Program-made: the position numbers and the translations under genes
NCBI RefSeq assembly: GCF_003351025.1
Contig: NZ_QPCG01000001.1
Span: forward strand, 1,247,949-1,311,948
Source: Mucilaginibacter endophyticus
GTDB taxonomy: Bacteria > Bacteroidota > Bacteroidia > Sphingobacteriales > Sphingobacteriaceae
DNA length: 64,000 bases
Direction of reading: 5' to 3'
Shown: positions 51,374-60,175 of the stretch, piece after piece
Position numbering within the stretch: position 1 is the first letter of the stretch
Layout of the letters: each line of letters opens with the position of its first letter
Notes under the pieces: model-generated
Told to the model about the DNA's origin: nothing
Database searches by the model: none
What the model saw: the letters and a program-made list of their open reading frames with translations, nothing else

Positions 51374-52882
51374 ATGACCAAGATGATGACGAAAAAGAAA
51401 AGTTTACCCCTATACTTAATAGCAACGCTGGCAACAATAATATTTTCCTGCTCAAAAAAGGAAACACCAACGCCAACAACCACTAAAACGGATACCACAA
51501 CTACGCCGGTAACAAGCAGTTTTGATATCAACAGCATTAGTGATACTTATGCCGATATCTCCGCTTTTACCTATTATCCTAAATGGACGGTGTATAATGT
51601 GCATGACCCTTCCATTAAAAAGTTTGGCGACTATTACTACTGCTATAGTACGGACGTGGCTTTTGGTACTGATGTAAGGTCGGGGCTGCAAATTCGCCGG
51701 TCGAAGGATTTGGTGCAGTGGGAGTATGTGGGCTGGGTATTTTCGTCGTTACCGGCACAGGGTTCTGCTTATATAACCGGTAAAGGAGGCACGCCCTATA
51801 ACGCGCTGTGGGCGCCTTATGTGATGAAGGTAGGATCGGAATACAGATTGTATTACTCGCTTTCATCGGCAGTGGCACGTTTAAGTGTTATTGGTATGGC
51901 AACGGCATCAGCTCCTGACGGACCGTGGACGGAGAAAGGTATCGTAGTAACATCTACCAATGATGCCAGTATCCAAACCAATGCTATCGATCCAACGGTG
52001 ATTGTTACAACCAGCGGCGAGCAGTATATGTACTATGGCTCGGCCTGGGATGGCATTTACATCCTGAAACTTGATCCTTCAACAGGTCTTGCAGTTTCGC
52101 CGGGTGATAAGGGTAAACGTATTGCTAACCGGGGCTTTACCGGCGGTAAATACAATGGCAATATTGAGGGCGCCGAGGTGATCTACAACCCTGATCTGAA
52201 AAAGTATTTCCTGTTTATCAGTTATGATTGGTTGCAAACCAAGTATAACGTTAGGGTAGGGCGGGCTGATAGTCCGACCGGGCCATTTTACGATTATAAC
52301 GGCCACGATATTAATACAGACGAGGATCATGGTCCGATGATTTTGGCACCATACCAGTTCACCAATCAAAGCGGATGGCAGGGTACAGGGCATTGCGCGG
52401 TATTTGATAATGGTAGCGGACAATATTTTATGGCACACCAGGGCAGGCCGGGTATCAACTCTTACTTTATGGACCTGCATGTTCGTAAAATATCATGGAC
52501 TCCTGATGGCTGGCCGATAGTATCGCCAGAGCGGTATGCCAACGTGACCCAAACCGCTATAGCAGCTACCGATGTAGCCGGAACTTATGAAAAAATAACA
52601 TTGAATTATCATGTTGTTCCAGGATATGGTACCGAGCAAACAAATCCGGATTTCCAGGTTTCAACAGCCTTTAAACTGGATGCCGCGGGCACAATTGATG
52701 GAAACGCGGCAGATAAGTGGACATTCACAAGCCCATGGCTGGAACTTAAATACAGCAGCGGCGACACTTACAAACTTAAAGTTGAGCGTGAGCGCGACTG
52801 GGAAAATAAAATAACATCAACCCTGATATTTACCGGGTTAGACAATCATGGCACCGCCATTTGGGGAAAGAGAAAACAATAG
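51374..52882 (+). CDS. GH43 endo-1,5-alpha-arabinanase-like lipoprotein
   Basis: 502 residues from ATG 51374; the earlier ATG at 51353 is the end of the REP element and ATG 51383/51386 are alternatives. Lipobox TIIFSC. Five-blade propeller with Asp in VHDPSIKKF, the pKa-tuning Asp in NAIDPTVIV and the acid Glu in NIEGAEVIYN; HCAVF near residue 340 fits endo-arabinanases. The C-terminal region (about 400-502) is the extra beta domain of these enzymes. It likely degrades arabinan for the SusCD pair. Confidence 0.88.
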   Translation: MTKMMTKKKSLPLYLIATLATIIFSCSKKETPTPTTTKTDTTTTPVTSSFDINSISDTYADISAFTYYPKWTVYNVHDPSIKKFGDYYYCYSTDVAFGTDVRSGLQIRRSKDLVQWEYVGWVFSSLPAQGSAYITGKGGTPYNALWAPYVMKVGSEYRLYYSLSSAVARLSVIGMATASAPDGPWTEKGIVVTSTNDASIQTNAIDPTVIVTTSGEQYMYYGSAWDGIYILKLDPSTGLAVSPGDKGKRIANRGFTGGKYNGNIEGAEVIYNPDLKKYFLFISYDWLQTKYNVRVGRADSPTGPFYDYNGHDINTDEDHGPMILAPYQFTNQSGWQGTGHCAVFDNGSGQYFMAHQGRPGINSYFMDLHVRKISWTPDGWPIVSPERYANVTQTAIAATDVAGTYEKITLNYHVVPGYGTEQTNPDFQVSTAFKLDAAGTIDGNAADKWTFTSPWLELKYSSGDTYKLKVERERDWENKITSTLIFTGLDNHGTAIWGKRKQ

Positions 52883-52903
52883 GTTTGTTTTATATAGGTT
52901 GGT

Positions 52904-52938
52904 AGCCCTTCGGTTTAATTACCGGGGGGCTTTTTTTG
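52904..52938 (+). terminator. Terminator after the GH43 gene
   Basis: AGCCCttCGGT / ACCGggGGGCT stem followed by seven T, 21 bases after the stop, closing the SusCD locus. Confidence 0.82.
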
Positions 52939-53074
52939 TTGGCGGTAGTTTACCGCGTTGTCTTTTAATCAAGAGATGCTGTTTTATGTGTTTGAATTGA
53001 AAATATTTTCCACAATTGATTGTTTTTCTGTTACTTATTCGTATATTGAAATTACCAAATTAACCTGAGTATTT

Positions 53075-53509
53075 ATGAAAAGTGTAAAGCATATCCTGGC
53101 TCGCAAGGGGAGCAATGTTACTGCCGTACCCGCCGAAACTACTGTATTTAATGTGTTGAAATTGATGGCCGATAAAAATATCGGTTCGGTAGTGGTGACC
53201 GAAAATGGCAAATATGTGGGCCTGATGACCGAGAGGGACTATTCCCGTAAAATTATCCTGATGGGCAAACACTCCGACGAAACCACAGCCGGCGAAATCA
53301 TAAGTACCAATTTCCCAAGAATCACACCTGAATCATCTGTTGATGAATGTATGCTGATCATGAGTGAAAACAATATCAGGTATTTACCGGTGTTTGATGT
53401 TGCCGATAACTTGTGTGGCATTGTTTCTATGAGCGATGTGGTATATGAAACCATTCATTCGCAAAGGGAAACCATTGAGCAATTGCACAGCTACATTCAA
53501 TCAACGTAA
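53075..53509 (+). CDS. Two-CBS-domain protein
   Basis: 144 residues, entirely two CBS motifs: VTAVPAETTVFNVLKLMADKNIGSVVVTENGKYVGLMTERDYSR and ITPESSVDECMLIMSENNIRYLPVFDVADNLCGIVSMSDVV. CBS pairs bind adenosine nucleotides such as AMP or ATP. Free-standing ones are regulatory modules whose partners are unknown. It is convergent with the PD40 protein gene. Confidence 0.9.
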   Translation: MKSVKHILARKGSNVTAVPAETTVFNVLKLMADKNIGSVVVTENGKYVGLMTERDYSRKIILMGKHSDETTAGEIISTNFPRITPESSVDECMLIMSENNIRYLPVFDVADNLCGIVSMSDVVYETIHSQRETIEQLHSYIQST

Positions 53510-53515
53510 ACTATT

Positions 53516-54487
53516 TTACCAAGCCTCGTTAAACTTCACCCAATAAATATCATCCCAGCCGTTGCCGGGACTGTTAAGCAGCGCTCGTAATTGTTGGTAG
53601 GTTTTAGTTTGGCCATTATTTAGCTGGGTGTTAACACGGTTGCTGGTGAAGATCAGGTATTTTTTGTCGGTGGTTACATAAGGACAATAATCAAGTGCCG
53701 TGCTGTTGATAGGGGCAGGCAGATGTTTGACGGGTAACCATTTGCCTGATTTATCTTTATGGCTGATGTAAAGATCACCATGCCCAAGGTCATCGGCCCG
53801 GCCGTAGCAGCTAAATATGATAAACTGTTCGTCCGGATCAATAAAGGCGTTAAACTCGTCGTATTTGGTATTCACATCTTCGGGGAGGCTTTCGGGTTTG
53901 GTGTAGCCCGTTGCTGTTGGTTTGCAAACTACAATGTCCTCGCTGCCTTTGCCGTAATCGGCTTCTACCGTAAAATATAGGTTGTTATTTTTAGCCACAC
54001 TTGGATAATATTCGCTTTTATCGGAATTTACTTGCAGGCCGAGATTTTCCGGTTGTGTCCAATCCCCGCTTTTACCGCGTTTAACCCGCCAAATGTCAAA
54101 GTCTTTTTTTGCTACAGAATCATTCTCATTCAGAGGCCTGTCTGACGAGAAATAAATGGTTTGCCCATCCGGTGAAAAGCTTGCCTCCAAATCACGGTAA
54201 CGGCCGGAGAACGGCGCGACTTCGGGCTTACCCCATTTGCCGTTTTTCTTTTGGATGTGCAAAATTGTACTGGTAATAAAACGAGGCTGTTGCAGCGTGA
54301 AAAAGATTTCGTCGCCTTGTGGCGAGATGGTAAAATCGCGGTTGCTTAGGCCATCGGTGAGGATACCCTGTGCAAACAGACGTGGCGTATCGGCCGGGAG
54401 ATCGATATCGGGGTAGGTCACCTGTGCAAATCCATTACAGGCAATCAGCAGAAAAACACAAAGCGAAATTAATTTGCGATACACCAT
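53516..54487 (-). CDS. PD40/TolB-like beta-propeller secreted protein
   Basis: 323 residues from ATG 54487; a signal peptide ends near GFAQ. It contains WD40-like PD40 blades: FTISPQGDEIFFTLQQ, ASFSPDGQTIYFSSDRPL, YPSVAKNNNLYFTVE and FIDPDEQFIIFSCYG, each with the xSPDGxxIxFxSD core. Such propellers are secreted or periplasmic; a role in cell-surface binding is likely, though no substrate is known. It ends 7 bases from the CBS gene. Confidence 0.88.
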   Translation of the reverse strand: MVYRKLISLCVFLLIACNGFAQVTYPDIDLPADTPRLFAQGILTDGLSNRDFTISPQGDEIFFTLQQPRFITSTILHIQKKNGKWGKPEVAPFSGRYRDLEASFSPDGQTIYFSSDRPLNENDSVAKKDFDIWRVKRGKSGDWTQPENLGLQVNSDKSEYYPSVAKNNNLYFTVEADYGKGSEDIVVCKPTATGYTKPESLPEDVNTKYDEFNAFIDPDEQFIIFSCYGRADDLGHGDLYISHKDKSGKWLPVKHLPAPINSTALDYCPYVTTDKKYLIFTSNRVNTQLNNGQTKTYQQLRALLNSPGNGWDDIYWVKFNEAW

Positions 54488-54602
54488 GGTTATCAAATTT
54501 ATATGGTAAAGATTACAGGCTTATCACCCCAACAGGGGGATATTGGGCTTTGCTTAATTAAAATACGGTTTATTATTTATGTTTGTTTACCAATCCGTTT
54601 TT

Positions 54603-55898
54603 ATGAAGGTTTTTATTGTAGCTGTTAGTGCATTTGTGCTATCGGTATTTCCGGTCAAAAAGCAACAAACATTTGATGACTTTAGCAGAGATTTTGTATC
54701 GGGCTACAACAGTTTGCATCTGCCGCAATTGGAATTGAGCTATGTAAGTGGTTTGGAGCATATTGGTACCGCTGCCGATGTTCAAAAGCAATTGGACTTT
54801 TTTACAAAAGTCAAGACCGGCCTGTCGGCTTTTAAGGCAGACCAATTAAATGAATCGGAAAAGGTAGATTATCAGCTGATCAGTTATGAAACCGGTCTTA
54901 ACCTGGAACGCATCGCCCTTGAACAGGATTGGTTGAAAAACAAACCGGCGGCTGTTCCGACCAATGGCATCATCAATATCCCTAATGGAAAAGCCTGGTA
55001 TGCTTACCTGCTTAAACGCTGGACAAGCGCCGACGCTACTCCGGATGAAATTTACCAGTTTGGGTTAACCGAAGTTAGCCGCGTTCAAAAACATATCGAG
55101 ACTATCCGGCTGCAAACCGGTTTAAGCGAAGATGATTTTTATAAACATCTCAACGATCCTTCCTTTTTTATCAGCGATTCGAAAGTAGTACAGCAATCGT
55201 TTGAAAATACTAAGACGATTATTTACGCTAACCTGCCCAAACTGTTTAATAACACCAATATCGCACCGCTAAAAATTGTAAAAGGCGAAAGCCGGCAATT
55301 AGCTCAAACGCCCGGCTATTATGATAGCAATGTATTTTTCTATAACCTTTTTGACAAGCCTTACAATAAACGCCAAATCGACTGGCTTTTTATTCACGAG
55401 GGTGTACCCGGTCATCATTACCAAGCCAGTACCGAGGCACAAACCAAAACATCGGCTGTGCAACAGCTGTTTTATTACATGGGTTTTGCCGAAGGCTGGG
55501 GTGCTTATACCGAAGAATTAGGCAAGCAATTAGGCGTTTACAAAACACCTTACGATGAATTGGGCAAATGGGAGTGGGACATTGTGCGTTCGGTTAGGGT
55601 GCCACTGGATGTAGCCCTGAATTATTACGGCTGGACAGACGAGCAGGCACTTGCCTTCTGGAAAAGGAACATCCGCGGACAGGATGACATAGCCATGCGC
55701 GAAATTGCCCGGATCCGTCGTTGGCCGGCACAGGTTGTTACCTACAAATACGGCGCATTGCAAATACTGCATTGGAAACAGGAGTTACAACAAAAGCAAG
55801 GCGCCAAATTTAATATCCGCGATTTCCATTCACGCGTGCTCGACCATGGTTCGCTGCCATTATTTATGGTGAAGGAAAACGTGTTTAAAAAAGGTTAA
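54603..55898 (+). CDS. DUF885-family zinc peptidase
   Basis: 431 residues from ATG 54603 (MKVFIVAVSAFVL); the upstream in-frame ATG at 54579 would precede the signal sequence. DUF885 proteins have a zinc site HExxH-like motif; here it reads FIHEGVPGHHYQAS near residue 268. The surrounding YNLFDKPYNKRQIDWL and ALNYYGWTDEQALAFWK are characteristic. Known members are peptidases, often dipeptidyl-type. The leader suggests a periplasmic location. It is divergent from the PD40 gene. Confidence 0.88.
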   Translation: MKVFIVAVSAFVLSVFPVKKQQTFDDFSRDFVSGYNSLHLPQLELSYVSGLEHIGTAADVQKQLDFFTKVKTGLSAFKADQLNESEKVDYQLISYETGLNLERIALEQDWLKNKPAAVPTNGIINIPNGKAWYAYLLKRWTSADATPDEIYQFGLTEVSRVQKHIETIRLQTGLSEDDFYKHLNDPSFFISDSKVVQQSFENTKTIIYANLPKLFNNTNIAPLKIVKGESRQLAQTPGYYDSNVFFYNLFDKPYNKRQIDWLFIHEGVPGHHYQASTEAQTKTSAVQQLFYYMGFAEGWGAYTEELGKQLGVYKTPYDELGKWEWDIVRSVRVPLDVALNYYGWTDEQALAFWKRNIRGQDDIAMREIARIRRWPAQVVTYKYGALQILHWKQELQQKQGAKFNIRDFHSRVLDHGSLPLFMVKENVFKKG

Positions 55899-55919
55899 AT
55901 CTTTTCCTTAGGCAAATCA

Positions 55920-56015
55920 CTCCGTTTAAAAAAGCACCAGAGGTGCTAAAGGTTTGTAGCAGATTAGATTATAACAGATTTTAACGTGCCGTAGGTACGC
56001 AACTTTTGCGCTTTC
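55920..56015. repeat. Short hairpin repeats after the DUF885 gene
   Basis: AGCACCAGAGGTGCT (about 55935-55949) and CGTGCCGTAGGTACG (about 55984-55998) are small inverted repeats joined by an AT-rich stretch. They lie between convergent genes and may form a double terminator. Confidence 0.5.
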
Positions 56016-56023
56016 TCGACAGC

Positions 56024-56650
56024 TTAAAATCCTTTATTCAACAGCTCCTGGTAACAATCAATATACTGGCCAACGTGAATGCCATCAACTAAAGCATGGT
56101 TAACGTGGATAGATACCGGCATGGTGCGTTTGCCATGATGCTCGGTCATTTTACCGAAGGAAATTTTAGGGCAGCTATCCACAAATGAGAACATCCGCGC
56201 ATGAGATAGCGAAGTAAAGTTGATCCACGGCAGCGAAGAATAGCGGATCACGTTATTTAAAGCTTTGCGTTCAAGCAGGTTGTTGCTTTGCACCCGCTCA
56301 ATTTCTGTGTTGGCTTCGCGGATAAAATCTTCAAATAATGGGTGAAACGACCACTCGCCAAAGCCAAACGTGCCATTAGCTCTTGGAACGGTTGAGCTGG
56401 CGTCAATCCGGTTATAAATAAAAACTTCGTCGTTTTCCATGCGGTATTTGAACGGCTCAATAATTTGTGAGGCGGCTAACGACTGATACATGGTATAAAG
56501 GAAAAACGAGATCCCGTTGTCCTTAACAAACTTATAGGCGGCGGTTACGTCAATGTCTACATTCACGCCGTAATAGGGTTCCTCAAACTGTTTGAAAAAA
56601 GTGTAATGCTCTTTTCTGATCCAGTTTTCAATATCTACTTTTTGTTTCAT
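56024..56650 (-). CDS. Chloramphenicol acetyltransferase-like protein (CatA family)
   Basis: 208 residues. The catalytic His of CatA-type trimers appears in HVNHALVDGIHVGQY, with the DG pair conserved. The N-terminal part (WIRKEHYTFFKQFEEPYYGVNVDID) and FTSLSHARMFSFVDSCPKISFGK are family features. Many chromosomal members acetylate unknown substrates, so resistance is not implied without more evidence. It is monocistronic with hairpins on its 3' side and a short AAGTC/GACTT inverted repeat upstream. Confidence 0.85.
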   Translation of the reverse strand: MKQKVDIENWIRKEHYTFFKQFEEPYYGVNVDIDVTAAYKFVKDNGISFFLYTMYQSLAASQIIEPFKYRMENDEVFIYNRIDASSTVPRANGTFGFGEWSFHPLFEDFIREANTEIERVQSNNLLERKALNNVIRYSSLPWINFTSLSHARMFSFVDSCPKISFGKMTEHHGKRTMPVSIHVNHALVDGIHVGQYIDCYQELLNKGF

Positions 56651-56689
56651 AACTATTGCTGCTGCAATATTAAGGATATTAATAGTATT

Positions 56690-56764
56690 AAGTCGTAAGT
56701 TAGAAGTACTAAGTCTTAAGCCGGAAATTTGCTTTTTGACTTAAGATTTATGACTACCGACTAA
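56690..56764. repeat. Imperfect inverted repeat (AGTC/CTTAAG words)
   Basis: AAGTCGTAAGT, AGTCTTAAG, CTTAAGATTTATGACT: the words pair with each other around GCTTTTTG. It lies between the divergent CAT-like and PEP-mutase-like genes. Confidence 0.5.
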
Positions 56765-56802
56765 TTTTAACTTAACTTCGGGAAACACTAATCTGCCTGA
56801 AA

Positions 56803-57645
56803 ATGTCATCTGCAATAAATAATATCCGATATCAAAAAGCCGAAGCTTTTAAAGCGCTGCACGAACGTGATGGTTTGTTCGTTATCCCTAACCCATGGGA
56901 TGCAGGTTCGGCCAAAATTTTAACGGGTTTGGGCTTTGAAGCTTTTACTACTACAAGCGCCGGATTGGCTTACACGCTTGGCCGCCCGGATGGGCATGCT
57001 ATGATCAGTCGCGATGAAACCCTTGATAATGCCTTGTCTATTATTAACGCCACGCACCTGCCCGTAGCTGCCGACCTGGAGAATGGTTTTGGCGATACTC
57101 CCGAAATCTGCGCCGAAACAATTTTAGCCGCTGCCGGTGTAGGGTTGGTTGGCGGCTCGATAGAAGATGCCACCGGTAACGACCAGGACCCCATATATAA
57201 TTTTGAGCTTTCAGTTGCCCGTGTAAAGGCTGCTGTTGAGGCAGCTCGAAGTCAGCCTTTTCACTTTACGCTAACCGCCAGGGCCGAAAATATGATCCAC
57301 GGAAAAATTGATCTGCAGGATACTATCAAACGTCTTGTTGCTTATGCCGATGCCGGAGCTGATGTGCTATTTGCGCCGGGACTTAAAACAAGAGAACAAA
57401 TAAGTGAAGTGGTAAAAGCTGTTGCACCTAAGCCTGTAAATATTGTACTTGGTGCAGCCGGGTTTGATATCAGCTTTAATGAACTTGCCGATCTGGGCGT
57501 AAAAAGGGTAAGTCTTGGTTCTGCATTGGCAAGGGCTGCTTTGGGCGCATTTCAGCGGGCCGCCGTTGAATTAAGCAATGGAGGCTATGATTTTGTGAAT
57601 GATGCGGTACCTTATTTGGAATTAAATAAAATTTTTGGAAAATAA
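56803..57645 (+). CDS. Isocitrate-lyase/PEP-mutase-superfamily protein
   Basis: 280 residues. The TIM barrel opens KAEAFKALHERDGLFVIPNPWDAGSA and has GFEAFTTTSAGLAYTLG. The Mg-binding VAADLENGFGD and GGSIEDATGN match 2-methylisocitrate lyase/PEP-mutase relatives. The usual KKCGH catalytic loop of isocitrate lyase is missing, so it is more likely a phosphonopyruvate-type or oxaloacetate-type lyase. No phosphonate genes are near, so the substrate is open. Monocistronic. Confidence 0.85.
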   Translation: MSSAINNIRYQKAEAFKALHERDGLFVIPNPWDAGSAKILTGLGFEAFTTTSAGLAYTLGRPDGHAMISRDETLDNALSIINATHLPVAADLENGFGDTPEICAETILAAAGVGLVGGSIEDATGNDQDPIYNFELSVARVKAAVEAARSQPFHFTLTARAENMIHGKIDLQDTIKRLVAYADAGADVLFAPGLKTREQISEVVKAVAPKPVNIVLGAAGFDISFNELADLGVKRVSLGSALARAALGAFQRAAVELSNGGYDFVNDAVPYLELNKIFGK

Positions 57646-57759
57646 TCACATCTCATTTGAAGCCTGAATCAGGTCGGTTTTTGAACTGTTTTTGCTTTTG
57701 GTCATGCCATAACCCGGTAATTTTCAGCGTTTAAAACCTGCTAGTATTGATTTGTCAAA

Positions 57760-57773
57760 ATACCATTTGGTAT
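57760..57773 (+). promoter_or_regulatory. Palindrome ATACCATTTGGTAT before fabF
   Basis: Perfect arms ATACCA/TGGTAT with a TT spacer, seven bases upstream of the -7 box TATCTTTG, a position suited to a repressor. Confidence 0.4.
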
Positions 57774-57780
57774 ATTGTTA

Positions 57781-57788
57781 TATCTTTG
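57781..57788 (+). promoter_or_regulatory. fabF -7 box
   Basis: TATCTTTG, 22 bases before ATG 57811. It matches the consensus, but no TTG is at the expected distance. Confidence 0.5.
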
Positions 57789-57810
57789 CGCCGATTTTAA
57801 TAAAACCATC

Positions 57811-59055
57811 ATGTTAAACAGAGTAGTTATAACAGGTCTGGGCGCTTTAACACCGCTTGGAAATAATGTAGAAACTTATTGGCAAAACTTAGTTGCCGGT
57901 AAAAGCGGTGCGGCAACCATCACCCGTTTTGATGCATCCTTGTTCCGTACGCAATTTGCCTGCGAACTTAAAGATTTCAATATCACAGAGCATCTGGATA
58001 AAGCCGAACTAAAACGTACTGATACCTTTACTCAATATGCCCTTGTAGCAGCAGATGAGGCTATCAAAGATTCGGGATTTGAGTTGAGTAAAATGGACCC
58101 GTTTGATATTGGCATTATCTGGGGCAGCGGACAAGGCGGTATGGAAACTTTTGAAGAGCAGGTGACCGAATACGCCAGGGGAAACGGACAGCCAAGGTTC
58201 AGCCCGTTCTTTGTGCCTAAATTCATTTCTAACATGGCCTCTGGTATGATCTCTATCCGTAATGGTTTTATGGGGATCAATTATACAACCGTTTCGGCCT
58301 GTGCAACGTCTAACACCGCCATTATGGATGCCTTTAACTATATCCGTTTGGGTAAGGCTAAAATCATAGTTACCGGTGGTTCAGAAGCGCCTATTACACC
58401 AGCTTCTATCGGCGGTTTCAGTTCTATGAAAGCTATGTCGGCCCGTAATGATGATCCGCAGCATGCTTCAAGGCCATTTGATATAGATCGTGATGGTTTT
58501 GTTATGGGCGAAGGCGCCGGTGCTTTGGTACTGGAAGATTATAACCATGCGGTTGCCCGTGGCGCGCATATTTATGCCGAAGTAACCGGAGCATCTATGA
58601 CAGCAGATGCCTACCACATGACAGCAACACATCCTGAAGGACTTGGTGCCGCCCGTGCTATGCAGCAGGCACTTACCGAATCGGGTTTAAGCATCGAAGA
58701 TGTTGACTACCTGAACATGCATGCTACCTCAACCCCGGTGGGTGATCTTTCAGAGATCAATGCTTTACTGGCAGTTAGCAAAAATAAAGAGATAAAAACC
58801 ATCATAGGATCAACCAAATCAATGACCGGTCACCTGCTTGGTGCTGCCGGTGCTATTGAGGCTATCGCTGCTATTAAATCGATAGAAAATCAGGTGATCC
58901 CGCCAACTATCAATACCACAACTTTAGACCCGGCTATTCCCGATACTTTGAAATTTGTATTGAAAGATGCCATGGACCACAAAGTAAAAGTAGCCATGAG
59001 CAATACTTTTGGCTTTGGCGGCCATAACGGGATAGTGGTGTTTAAGGCGGTGTAG
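57811..59055 (+). CDS. fabF: 3-oxoacyl-ACP synthase II (FabF)
   Basis: 414 residues from ATG 57811 (MLNRVVITGLGAL). The catalytic Cys is in TVSACATSNTA, with His in NMHATSTPVGD and KSMTGHLLGAAG, and the Phe gate in SNTFGFGGHNG. It elongates acyl-ACP with malonyl-ACP. It stands alone, not with acpP or fabG, so it may be an additional synthase; the essential fabF of the group is usually beside acpP. A palindrome precedes its promoter. Confidence 0.92.
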   Translation: MLNRVVITGLGALTPLGNNVETYWQNLVAGKSGAATITRFDASLFRTQFACELKDFNITEHLDKAELKRTDTFTQYALVAADEAIKDSGFELSKMDPFDIGIIWGSGQGGMETFEEQVTEYARGNGQPRFSPFFVPKFISNMASGMISIRNGFMGINYTTVSACATSNTAIMDAFNYIRLGKAKIIVTGGSEAPITPASIGGFSSMKAMSARNDDPQHASRPFDIDRDGFVMGEGAGALVLEDYNHAVARGAHIYAEVTGASMTADAYHMTATHPEGLGAARAMQQALTESGLSIEDVDYLNMHATSTPVGDLSEINALLAVSKNKEIKTIIGSTKSMTGHLLGAAGAIEAIAAIKSIENQVIPPTINTTTLDPAIPDTLKFVLKDAMDHKVKVAMSNTFGFGGHNGIVVFKAV

Positions 59056-59060
59056 ATAAC

Positions 59061-59195
59061 TCACCCGGTCTACGCTTCGCTGGACCACCCTCTCTATCCT
59101 TTGGATAAAGAGGGATAGAAAAATAAATAATTAAATCCCCTCTCTACGCTTGTGTAGAGAGGGGATGACAAGCGCAGCGATGTCGGGGTGAGTCG
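59061..59195. repeat. Inverted repeat element, family D
   Basis: CTCACCC at both ends (CTCACCCGGTCTACG, GTCGGGGTGAG) with CCCTCTCTA / TAGAGAGGGG inner arms. It is 135 bases between convergent fabF and the DMT transporter and looks like a long terminator hairpin. Confidence 0.7.
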
Positions 59196-59206
59196 ACAAA
59201 GTTTAG

Positions 59207-60088
59207 CTATTCTACAGCCTTAACTACTTTCTTATTTCTTCCCGCTACAACTAATCCTGCAATTACTAACAGTGTACCGGAAATGGTGAACACGGTTATG
59301 GTTTCATTGAAGAAAATGTAACCAAGCGCATAGCCGAAAACGGGGGCAAGGTACAACCACGCCGCAGCCTTAACGGTATCTATCTTTACCAGGTAAAGCC
59401 ATAACTGATTGGCTATGAACGAGAGTACGATGACCATCCAGGCCATAGACAACAGGAGGTTCGTGTCTAAATGATGAATGTGATAGTCTTTAAACAGGAA
59501 GGCAAAAGGCAATAACATGACGCCGCCGGTAAATACCTGCCAAACGTTAAAAACAATATTAGTGAGCGTTCGCTTTATCGACGAAAAATAAATACTGCTG
59601 CAGGCGTAGGATACCATATAGATAATGAGTAATACTAAGCCTAAGGGCTTGATGTGGCCTTTGGGTAACTCAGAAGCGGCAGAAAGTATCAACCCGCTAA
59701 ATGCCACCAGCATCCCAATAATTTCAAAGCGGCTAAGCTTACGACCTAAAAACCACGACGAGAACAGCGCCATGAGCAAAGGGGCCACAGCCAAAAACAG
59801 CGTGCTCATGCCTGCCGACGCATATTTCTGTGCCGCGAAAAAAGAACCCAGCGTAAACGTGGTATTTAAAAGCCCGTAAATAATAATGGGCTTCCACTCG
59901 CTGCCGCGGGGCCAAAAGCGGTGCTTGCTATGTAATAAAAAATAAGGGCCAAATATTAAACCTGTACTAATAAACCTGACACTGGCCAGGATCAAAGCAT
60001 CGGCCGAACGAATGCCGAACTTGGCTGCTATTGCACCGGTAGACCAAAGCGCGGTGAACACCACACCGGCTATTATTTTTTTATACAT
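59207..60088 (-). CDS. DMT-superfamily transporter (EamA)
   Basis: 293 residues from ATG 60088 (MYKKIIAGVVFT); the longer frame upstream is unlikely. About ten membrane helices form two EamA repeats (helices at about 4-24, 35-55, 70-90, 95-115, 120-140 and again from 150). The family exports amino acids, sugars or nucleotides; no substrate motif is present. It is convergent with fabF and separated by the family D repeat. Confidence 0.88.
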   Translation of the reverse strand: MYKKIIAGVVFTALWSTGAIAAKFGIRSADALILASVRFISTGLIFGPYFLLHSKHRFWPRGSEWKPIIIYGLLNTTFTLGSFFAAQKYASAGMSTLFLAVAPLLMALFSSWFLGRKLSRFEIIGMLVAFSGLILSAASELPKGHIKPLGLVLLIIYMVSYACSSIYFSSIKRTLTNIVFNVWQVFTGGVMLLPFAFLFKDYHIHHLDTNLLLSMAWMVIVLSFIANQLWLYLVKIDTVKAAAWLYLAPVFGYALGYIFFNETITVFTISGTLLVIAGLVVAGRNKKVVKAVE

Positions 60089-60175
60089 ACGGCGGCAAAT
60101 GTAATTAAGCAAAATCTTTTTTGACAAGCTTAATTTACCTTAATCTGTTCCCGCCAATGAGTTAAGAATGCAGCG

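Noticed and set aside
56024..56650. Chloramphenicol resistance gene
   Set aside because: The family includes many chromosomal acetyltransferases of unknown substrate. There is no mobile element and no inducible leader, so only the family is called.
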